Shown piece by piece: positions 48,725-54,316 of a stretch of DNA of 54,316 nt; position 1 is the stretch's first letter, and each line of letters opens with the position of its first letter. The translations under genes were made by a program, and so were the position numbers. Source of the stretch: Microbacterium hominis NBRC 15708 (GTDB taxonomy: Bacteria; Actinomycetota; Actinomycetes; Actinomycetales; Microbacteriaceae); assembly GCF_001592125.1 (NCBI RefSeq), contig NZ_BCWI01000024.1, forward strand, positions 1 to 54,316. Reading direction: 5' to 3'. The notes beneath the pieces are model-generated. The model did not search any database, was not told the origin of the DNA, and was given only the letters and a program-made list of their open reading frames with translations.

Positions 48725-49582
48725 ATGACCAGCACGATCACCGCGGACGTCGAGCGGGCGCGGTTCGCCCACGAGTGGGAGACATGGCACCTCGCGCACG
48801 AGGAGCGACGCAACAGTCCGCTGGGCTTCCACGCGATCACCGGGCTGGCCTGGCTCTCGGCCGACCCGGTGCGCCTGGAGGGCGCGCCGGGGGCGTGGAG
48901 CGTCGGAGTGGACGGCGCCGTCGTCGACCTGGCCGCGGGCGAGACCCTGACCCTGGACGGCGTCGCCATCGGCGGGCGCCACGTCTTCGGGACGCTGCCC
49001 GAGCGCGCCTCCGTGCTCCTGGGCTTCACCGACGGTGACGTCGAGGGCGCGATCGAACTCGCCCGCCGCGGGGGCCACACGATCGTGCGTCCCCGGCGCG
49101 CCGACCACCCGTTCCTGGTCGCGTATCCGGGGACGCCCGCCTACCTCCCCGACGCGCGGTGGCGCGTGCCCGCCCGCTTCGTGCCGTTCGAGACCCCGCG
49201 TCCGACCGAGGTCGGCTCGGCCGTCGACGGTCTCACCCACGTCTACGACGCGCCCGGCCGCCTGGAGTTCGCCTGGGAGGGGGAGACGCTCGCCCTCACC
49301 GCCTTCCCCGGTCACGGCGGCGGCCTCCTCGTGCTGTTCACCGATGCGACGAGCGGGCGCACGACCTACGCGGCGAACCGCTCGGTCGCGGTGGACGCCC
49401 CCGATGCGGACGGCTGGACGGCGATCGACTTCACCCGCGCGACGAACCTGCCGTGCGCGTACACCGACTTCGCGACGTGCCCGTTGCCGCCGAGCGAGAA
49501 CCGGCTGCCGATCGCGGTGGAGGCGGGCGAGAAGACCCCCGTCTCGCGCGTGCACGGCGCGACGGCGCCGGTGCCGGCCTGA
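48725..49582 (+). CDS. DUF1684 domain protein
   Basis: 285 residues, beta-rich, no signal peptide. Family marks: the N-terminal RRNSPLGFHAITGLAWLS, FVPFETPRP, and NRSVAVDAPDADGWTAIDFTRATN followed by PCAYTDFATCPLPPSENRLP. DUF1684 proteins have no fixed function; the conserved cysteine/PPxxNRLP end suggests a binding or catalytic site. GAGGAGAGA precedes ATG 48725. Last gene of the plus-strand chain; it converges with the GNAT gene, with 4 bp between them. Confidence 0.85.
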   Translation: MTSTITADVERARFAHEWETWHLAHEERRNSPLGFHAITGLAWLSADPVRLEGAPGAWSVGVDGAVVDLAAGETLTLDGVAIGGRHVFGTLPERASVLLGFTDGDVEGAIELARRGGHTIVRPRRADHPFLVAYPGTPAYLPDARWRVPARFVPFETPRPTEVGSAVDGLTHVYDAPGRLEFAWEGETLALTAFPGHGGGLLVLFTDATSGRTTYAANRSVAVDAPDADGWTAIDFTRATNLPCAYTDFATCPLPPSENRLPIAVEAGEKTPVSRVHGATAPVPA

Positions 49583-49586
49583 GCGG

Positions 49587-50738
49587 TCAGCGCTCGCCGG
49601 GCCCGCTCGCCGGGACCTCTCGCGCCGGGACCTCTCGCGCCGGGATCTCTTTCGCGAAGCAGTGCGAGAAGGCGAACGGCGTGTAGGGCTCGTAGATCCC
49701 GATGGGGGTGTAGCCCGCCTTCTCGTAGAGCGCCACGGCGTCGTGCTGCCGGTCCCCGGTCTGCAGGATGAGCCGGCGCGCGCCGCGGTGCTGTGCGATG
49801 CGCTCCAACTCCGCGAGCAGGGCCCGGCTCACGCCACGGCCGCGCGCGCGGGGGTGCACGAAGAAGCGCTTGATCTCGAGGTCACGGATGCCGTCGTGGG
49901 CGAGATCGCGCAGCGCGGCGTGCCCGACCGGGGTGCCGTCCTCGTCGAGGGCGATCAGGGTGGCGACGATCGTCGCGGGGTCGACGGCGAACGCCCTCTC
50001 GGCGACGGACGGGTCGCCGTCGCGGAAGCGGTCGGCGTAGCGGGGGCCGACCTCGGCATCCATGAGCTCGCGGAGCGCGGCGGCGCGGGTGTCGGCCCAG
50101 GGGACTTCGAGCAGTCGCCCGCGCTCGTCGGGGGCGCGCTCGGCAGGGGGCGCGGGTGCGGGAGCCAGGTCGTAGCCGAAGGCGAGGAGCGTGACGATGC
50201 GGCCCGGCTCGAGCTCGCGTGCCTGCTCCCGGTCGGGCAGCCGGCGGAACCCCAGCTTCGCGTACAGCGCGTGGGCCCCGGTCATCTCCGGACCCGAGTT
50301 CATGACGACGCGGTGCGAGCCGCGCTCGCGGGCCAGCGCGATGACGTGGCGCGTCAGCGCGGCGCCGATGCCGCGGCCGCGCGCCGACGGGGCGACCGCG
50401 AGCTGGCGGAAGTCGGTCTCGCCCGGCCGTCCGATGTCGGGGTTGAGGGCCCGGTTCGGCCGCGACACCCACACGGTGCCGACGATCTCTCCCGTGTCGT
50501 CGACGGCCACCCACACGTCGCCCGCGCGCACGCGGGAGGCGACGTCGCGCAGGGAGGCGAGATAACCGTCGGACAGCGCGCCGTAGCTGGCGAGGTACGC
50601 CGCGGCGGTCACCTCGCCGGCGCGCGCGTACTCCTCGGTGCGCACGAGGCGGATGGTGACGGCGTCGGCCGGCGACGCCGGGTCGTGGGCCGCTCGCGCG
50701 GGCGCCGCGGGAGCGGGGACGGGGGAAGAAGGGGGCAT
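49587..50738 (-). CDS. Tandem GNAT acetyltransferase
   Basis: 383 residues with two GNAT domains. Domain 1 (about 28-190): acetyl-CoA loop ARGRGIGAALTRHV. Domain 2 (about 205-355): ARGRGVSRALLAELE. Both loops look functional. The C terminus ends in three copies of a five-residue unit (E-V/I-P-A-R) encoded by a 15-bp tandem repeat. GGAG lies 5 nt before ATG 50738. It follows the amino-acid ABC genes on the same strand but is separated by a strong hairpin. Substrates unknown. Confidence 0.82.
   Translation of the reverse strand: MPPSSPVPAPAAPARAAHDPASPADAVTIRLVRTEEYARAGEVTAAAYLASYGALSDGYLASLRDVASRVRAGDVWVAVDDTGEIVGTVWVSRPNRALNPDIGRPGETDFRQLAVAPSARGRGIGAALTRHVIALARERGSHRVVMNSGPEMTGAHALYAKLGFRRLPDREQARELEPGRIVTLLAFGYDLAPAPAPPAERAPDERGRLLEVPWADTRAAALRELMDAEVGPRYADRFRDGDPSVAERAFAVDPATIVATLIALDEDGTPVGHAALRDLAHDGIRDLEIKRFFVHPRARGRGVSRALLAELERIAQHRGARRLILQTGDRQHDAVALYEKAGYTPIGIYEPYTPFAFSHCFAKEIPAREVPAREVPASGPGER
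49606..49650. repeat. 15-bp tandem repeat, three copies
   Basis: Units 49606-49620, 49621-49635 and 49636-49650 differ by one or two bases each from the middle copy. The repeat is in frame and extends the C terminus of the tandem GNAT protein, so copy-number change would alter length without frameshift. Confidence 0.85.
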
Positions 50739-50760
50739 GGGATCTCCAGAGGACGAGGAT

Positions 50761-50792
50761 ACCGGCCGGTCCCGCGGACGGGACCGGCCGGT
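50761..50792. terminator. Strong 14-bp hairpin between the amino-acid ABC operon and the GNAT gene
   Basis: Arms 50761-50774 and 50779-50792 are perfectly complementary around CGGA. It begins 15 nt after the SBP stop on the minus strand. No T run follows, but the stem is all G-C except two pairs at the ends and middle. Likely terminator or 3' stabiliser. Confidence 0.65.
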
Positions 50793-50806
50793 GGGAGGGC
50801 GTGGAC

Positions 50807-51808
50807 TCAGGACTTCGGCAGACCCTGCGGGTTGACCTCGCTCTTGTCGACCCGCTCGCCCTCCAGACCCCAGGTCTTCAGGAGCTCGTCGTACTGGCCG
50901 CCGTCGATGATGGCGTTGAGGGCGATCTGGACCGGCTCGATGAGGCCGTTGCCCTTCTTCGTCGCCGCCGCGATGTTGGCCGTCAGCGGCCAGCCGCCCG
51001 ACACCAGCCCGACGAGCTTGGTGTCTCCGGTCTCGCGCGCGGCCCAGGCGGAGGTCGCGTTGGGGCCGAAGGTGGCGTCGGCGCGACCCGACTGGATCGC
51101 GAGCGTCGCGGCCGCGTTGTCGTCGTAGTAGACGAGCTCAGCGGGCGCCTTGCCCTTCTTCTCGAGCTCCGCGTTCCAGGCGAGCAGCACCTTCTCCTGG
51201 TTCGTGCCCGAGCCCACGATGATCTTCAGCCCCGAGATGTCGTCGGAGCCCGCGATGGAGGTGATCGCGCTGTCGGACTTCACGTAGAAGCCGAGCTGGT
51301 CGACACGGTAGCTCGCGAAGTCGTACAGCTCCTTGCGCTCCTCGGTCACCGTGACGTTCGACGCGATGAGGTCGTACTTGCCCGACTGGATGCCGAGCGG
51401 CCAGTCGGCCCAGGCGACCACGACGGGGTTGTACTCCAGCCCCAGCGCCTCGGCGATGAGCGAGCCGATGTTCGGCTCGGTGCCCGCGACGTCCGTCGCG
51501 GCCGAGGTGCCCTCCGGCTGGTAGCTCAGCGGCGGGACGAAGGCGCCGATCGCGACGGTGAGCTTCCCGGGCTCGATCGGGGTGAAGCCGCTCTCCTTGA
51601 GCGCCTCGACGGCGGCGGGGACGGACGAGTCCAGGTGGACCCAGTGGATGTCGGAGGTGGACACGTTCGCGCTGGTCTCGGTCGGGCCGGGCTCGGCGGC
51701 GGTCGCCGAGCCGTTGAGACTGACCGCCGTGACGATGCCGCCGACGATCGCGGCGACGGCGACGACCGCGATGCCGAGGGCGATGCCCTGCTTCTTGCTG
51801 ATGGCCAT
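50807..51808 (-). CDS. Polar amino-acid ABC transporter substrate-binding protein, family 3
   Basis: 333 residues. The N terminus has a lysine pair and one hydrophobic helix (about 9-30) but no lipobox Cys, so it is a signal anchor or is cleaved by signal peptidase I, unlike the lipoprotein SBPs elsewhere in the window. The family 3 core starts at about 80 (GKLTVAIGAFVPPLSY) and includes DLIASNVTVTEERKELYDF and the binding-cleft Arg/Asp pattern. Substrates are amino acids, possibly cystine or a sulfur amino acid given the neighbours. Its Shine-Dalgarno is weak. It follows the ATPase gene by 47 nt. Confidence 0.85.
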   Translation of the reverse strand: MAISKKQGIALGIAVVAVAAIVGGIVTAVSLNGSATAAEPGPTETSANVSTSDIHWVHLDSSVPAAVEALKESGFTPIEPGKLTVAIGAFVPPLSYQPEGTSAATDVAGTEPNIGSLIAEALGLEYNPVVVAWADWPLGIQSGKYDLIASNVTVTEERKELYDFASYRVDQLGFYVKSDSAITSIAGSDDISGLKIIVGSGTNQEKVLLAWNAELEKKGKAPAELVYYDDNAAATLAIQSGRADATFGPNATSAWAARETGDTKLVGLVSGGWPLTANIAAATKKGNGLIEPVQIALNAIIDGGQYDELLKTWGLEGERVDKSEVNPQGLPKS

Positions 51809-51855
51809 GTGCTGTGTTCTGCTTTCTGTGTCGGGTGTGATCTGCGGTGGGGTTG

Positions 51856-52629
51856 TCAGGAGAGGACCTTGGCGAGGAACTCCTGCACGCGGGGGTGCTG
51901 CGGACGCACGAGGACCTCGGAGGGCGGACCCTGCTCGATGATGCGACCGCCGTCGAGGAAGACGACGCGGTCGGCGACCTCGCGTGCGAAGCCGACCTCA
52001 TGGGTGACGATGACCAGCGTGGTGCCGAGCTGCGCGAGGTCGCGGATGACGTCGAGCACCTCGCCGACCAGTTCCGGATCGAGGGCGCTCGTCGGCTCGT
52101 CGAACAGGATCACCTTCGGTGCGAGGGCCAGCGCGCGGGCGATCGCCACCCGCTGCTGCTGACCGCCGGAGAGCTGGCGCGGGTAGCGGTCGGCCTTGTC
52201 CGCGAGGCCCACGCGGTCCAGCAGCCCCAGCCCGAGCTCGCGGGCATCCTCCTTGGAGTGTCGCCCGAGGGCGATCGGCGCCTCCGTGACGTTCTCCAGG
52301 GCGGTCAGGTGCGGGAAGAGGTTGAAGTTCTGGAAGACGATGCCGATCTGCGTGCGTCGCGCGAGCACGTCGCGCTCGCGCAGCTCGTGGAGGACGCCGC
52401 CGCGCTTCTCGTAGCCGATGAACTCGCCGTCGACCGTGACCGAGCCGGCATCCACCGTCTCGAGGTGGTTGATGGTGCGCAGCAGGGTCGACTTGCCCGA
52501 GCCGCTGGCGCCGAGGATCGCCACGACCTCGCCGGGGGCGATCGTCAGATGGATGCCGCGGAGCACCTCGATGCCGCCGTAGCTCTTGTGCACGTCGTGG
52601 ATCTCCACGAGTCCCGTCGTCGCGCTCAT
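51856..52629 (-). CDS. Amino-acid ABC transporter ATPase (GlnQ-type)
   Basis: 257 residues. Walker A GASGSGKS near 40-47, Q-loop FQNFNLFPHLTALENV typical of polar amino-acid importers, signature LSGGQQQR, Walker B VILFDEPTSALDPEL, switch His THEVG. The start overlaps the permease stop (ATGA). Middle gene of the permease-ATPase-SBP operon. Confidence 0.93.
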   Translation of the reverse strand: MSATTGLVEIHDVHKSYGGIEVLRGIHLTIAPGEVVAILGASGSGKSTLLRTINHLETVDAGSVTVDGEFIGYEKRGGVLHELRERDVLARRTQIGIVFQNFNLFPHLTALENVTEAPIALGRHSKEDARELGLGLLDRVGLADKADRYPRQLSGGQQQRVAIARALALAPKVILFDEPTSALDPELVGEVLDVIRDLAQLGTTLVIVTHEVGFAREVADRVVFLDGGRIIEQGPPSEVLVRPQHPRVQEFLAKVLS

Positions 52630-53663
52630 GACCGTCCTGCGACCTTCTCGTCGTGCGACACCGGTCGCGCCGCTGTCGGGTTCTCGTCGGCCAGGCGCGC
52701 CCACTGCGCGGCGATCCACGCGCGCGCCTTCTGCACCGGCGTGGGCGGGAGCACGCGCACGGTTCCGCGGGCGTAGTGGCGCTCGATGTAGTACTGCGCG
52801 ATGCTCAGGATCGTCGTGACGATCGTGTACCAGACCACCGCGACCAGCAGCAGCGGGATGACGCGGCTGTTGCGGTTGTAGATGACCTGCACCGCGTAGA
52901 ACAGCTCGGGGATGGCGATGACGAAGAGCACCGACGTCCCCTTGACGAGACCGATGACCTCGTTGGTCGCGTTGGGCACGATCGAGCGCATGGCCTGCGG
53001 GAGCACGATGCGGGTGAGGCGGCGGCGGGGTGGGATGCCGAGCGAGGCGGCGGCCTCCAGCTGTCCCTGGTCCACCGACAGCAGTCCACCGCGGATGATC
53101 TCCGCCGAGTAGGCGGCCTGGTGGAGGGAGAGACCGAGCACGCCGGCTGCGAACGCCGAGATCAGCTGGACGGTGGGGAACTCGACGATCCAGAAGTCCG
53201 TCGTGAACGGCGTTCCGAGGCCGAGGGTGGGGTAGAGGTAGCCGAGGTTGTACCAGACCACCAGCTGCACGACGAGCGGCACCGAGCGGAAGAACCAGAT
53301 GTACAGCCAGGCGGCGCTGTTCAGCAGCGGCGACTTCGCGAGGCGGGCCAGGGCGATCAGCGTCCCGAGGAGGAAGCCGATCACGGCCGAGACCGCCGTG
53401 TACAGCAGCGTCAGGCCGAGTCCGCGCAGGACCGGCTCGGAGACGAAGTAGCGCGCGAACACGTCCCACTCGTAGTTCTCGTTGGTCACGAGCGACCACG
53501 CGAACTGCGCGAGGACGAAGATCACGACGGCCGCGAGCGCCCAGCGGAACCAGTGTTTCGTGCGGACGACGCGGATGGTGCCGAGGTCCCACCGGTCGCC
53601 GTCGGGCGGCGATCCGGGGGCGGTCGCGGACGCGCCGGTGGCGCGGGCCAGGGTGTCGGTCAT
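52626..53663 (-). CDS. Amino-acid ABC transporter permease (HisMQ-type)
   Basis: 345 residues, longer than most HisM/GlnP proteins because of about 35 residues of Ala/Pro-rich N-terminal tail and 45 residues after the last helix. The core holds LRGLGLTLLYTAVSAVIGFL, RSVPLVVQLVVWYNLGYL and the EAA loop AASLGIPPRRRLTRIVLPQAMR. As no second permease gene is present it probably works as a homodimer. ATG 53663 has AGAGG 5 nt upstream. First gene of the operon. Confidence 0.9.
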   Translation of the reverse strand: MTDTLARATGASATAPGSPPDGDRWDLGTIRVVRTKHWFRWALAAVVIFVLAQFAWSLVTNENYEWDVFARYFVSEPVLRGLGLTLLYTAVSAVIGFLLGTLIALARLAKSPLLNSAAWLYIWFFRSVPLVVQLVVWYNLGYLYPTLGLGTPFTTDFWIVEFPTVQLISAFAAGVLGLSLHQAAYSAEIIRGGLLSVDQGQLEAAASLGIPPRRRLTRIVLPQAMRSIVPNATNEVIGLVKGTSVLFVIAIPELFYAVQVIYNRNSRVIPLLLVAVVWYTIVTTILSIAQYYIERHYARGTVRVLPPTPVQKARAWIAAQWARLADENPTAARPVSHDEKVAGRS

Positions 53664-53722
53664 GGAAGCCTCTTTCGGGCCGTTCTCTCGGGAAGGCTCA
53701 TCGGGGACGAGCCGGTTGCCTG

Positions 53723-53752
53723 ACGGTAGAGAGCGGCACGGGCGCACGGCAA
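53723..53752 (-). promoter_or_regulatory. Probable promoter of the amino-acid ABC operon
   Basis: On the minus strand TTGCCG, 18-nt spacer, TACCGT (53723-53728), leaving a leader of about 55 nt. It diverges from the rhodanese leader ORF, whose -10 is at 53845. Between them, 53753-53844 shows only a TAGCGT at 53792-53797 that may be another plus-strand -10. Confidence 0.45.
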
Positions 53753-53844
53753 ACACCGTTCGTCACGGCCCGTGATCATCCGTAGCGTGGCGTCACACAG
53801 AGCAATCCGGCGACGCATCGGCCGGCGCTGCGCGGGGGCGCACC

Positions 53845-53850
53845 TATCGT
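53845..53850 (+). promoter_or_regulatory. -10 box TATCGT ahead of the rhodanese leader ORF
   Basis: TATCGT ends 7 nt before ATG 53858, the same leaderless spacing as the annotated genes in this window. Confidence 0.5.
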
Positions 53851-53857
53851 CGGACGC

Positions 53858-53905
53858 ATGCGGACCACCCCCTTCCGATCCCGACCCACGAGGAGACATC
53901 CGTGA
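53858..53905 (+). CDS. 15-codon leader ORF translationally coupled to the rhodanese gene
   Basis: The reading frame encodes MRTTPFRSRPTRRHP and ends with TGA at 53903-53905, which overlaps the GTG start of the rhodanese gene (GTGA). It has a leaderless -10 box and contains the downstream gene's Shine-Dalgarno (GAGGAG, 53890-53895). Short leaderless ORFs upstream of sulfur genes in mycobacteria act as attenuators; those are cysteine-rich, while this peptide has no Cys but five Arg and four Pro. It could couple rhodanese translation to arginyl-tRNA supply or simply deliver ribosomes. Not conserved by any evidence I can see from one sequence. Confidence 0.5.
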   Translation: MRTTPFRSRPTRRHP

Positions 53906-54285
53906 CCCACGACCACGTCGCACCCGCATCCACCCCCGCCGTCGAGGCCCCGCTGATCAGCCCGGAAGAGGCCGCCGACCGGTTCGCGGCCGGCGCCGTC
54001 GTGGTCGACGTGCGCAGCGACGCCGGTCGCGCCAAAGACGGGGTGATCCGCGGTGACCGCGATCGCATCGACGCGCAGTTCCTCCTCGACTCTCCGGAGA
54101 AGCTCGCCGAGATCACCGAGTGGGATCAGGACATCGTCATCGTCTGCGGATCCATCCGCGGCTCGGGACCGGTGGCGCAGAAGCTGCGCGAGAGCGGTTT
54201 CACCAACGTCGCGCACGTCGACGGCGGCTTCCCCGCCTGGCGCGACGCGGGGGCACCGGCGGCCGAGCTCCCGTCCGAGGACTGA
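53902..54285 (+). CDS. Single-domain rhodanese-like protein
   Basis: 127 residues. The rhodanese domain spans about 17-120, with VVDVRSDAGRAKDGVI near its start and the active-site loop CGSIRGSG (Cys about residue 82), then AHVDGGFPAWRDAG at the end. The short CGSIRG loop (C-x4-G) is intact, so sulfur-carrier activity is likely. Closely related proteins in actinobacteria are generally uncharacterised. GTG 53902 has GGAG about 6 nt upstream and overlaps the leader ORF stop. It diverges from the amino-acid ABC operon. Confidence 0.85.
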   Translation: MTHDHVAPASTPAVEAPLISPEEAADRFAAGAVVVDVRSDAGRAKDGVIRGDRDRIDAQFLLDSPEKLAEITEWDQDIVIVCGSIRGSGPVAQKLRESGFTNVAHVDGGFPAWRDAGAPAAELPSED

Positions 54286-54316
54286 ATCCCCGACGGCCCG
54301 CATCCTGCCCGCTAGG

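Noticed and set aside
1..54316. CRISPR arrays, tRNA/rRNA genes, insertion sequences or prophage genes
   Set aside because: I found no regularly spaced repeats, cloverleaf sequences, transposase or phage proteins. The base and codon use is even across the window.
54286..54316. Bases after the last rhodanese gene, ending in GCTAGG
   Set aside because: A TAGG at the very edge could begin another -10 box, but the window ends before it can be judged.

Overview
The window is about 71% GC, densely coded, and looks like chromosomal DNA of a Microbacterium-type actinobacterium (family Microbacteriaceae). The reasons are protein style, strong GC3 bias, abundant ATGA/GTGA stop-start overlaps, actinobacterial gene families (DUF3097, mycothiol-type ArsC, protealysin-emfourin) and many genes whose start codon lies 6-7 nt after a TAnnnT -10 box, the layout of leaderless mRNAs. 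I see no tRNA, rRNA, insertion sequence, prophage or CRISPR array, and no gene-free stretch above 300 bases.

Left part (1-12.4 kb): metabolite repair (nnrD), a GT87-type membrane glycosyltransferase, a thiamine-binding protein, two MFS exporters, the methionine pair metY-metX on the minus strand, an SDR oxidoreductase, then a phosphoribosyltransferase, ung and a PAT-like acetyltransferase. A minus-strand pair encodes an M4 (protealysin-like) protease and its inhibitor emfourin. At 12.4-17.4 kb a complete dipeptide-type ABC operon (SBP, two permeases, two ATPases) is joined by 4-bp overlaps. From 17.5 to 24.6 kb come an alpha/beta hydrolase and a divergent AhpD-like/tyrosine-phosphatase pair with four inverted-repeat half-sites between them, a stand-alone SIP-domain protein behind an IdeR/DtxR-like iron box, an arginase-family enzyme, a small HExxH protein, PspA and a TPM-domain membrane protein.

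Middle (24.7-31.7 kb): DUF3097, trmB, a CPBP-like membrane protein, a guanidine exporter (SMR family) behind a guanidine-III riboswitch, a rhomboid-like/DUF2156 fusion, a small two-helix membrane protein, arsenate reductase and a two-domain sulfurtransferase.

Right part (31.7-54.3 kb) is the most interesting region. Four luciferase-like (LLM) flavin monooxygenases, a trans-sulfuration-type PLP enzyme, a GNAT acetyltransferase, an FAD/NAD(P)-binding protein, SelO, a peptide/nickel-type ABC importer with fused ATPases, an M20 deacylase and a DUF1684 protein lie together, mostly in one plus-strand chain of overlapping genes. The content parallels the Bacillus ytmI and yxe operons that salvage S-modified cysteines, so I infer a system that imports a modified organosulfur compound, deacylates it and oxidatively cleaves its C-S bond. 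A polar amino-acid ABC importer and a rhodanese gene follow. The rhodanese gene is preceded by a 15-codon, probably leaderless ORF whose stop overlaps its start codon.
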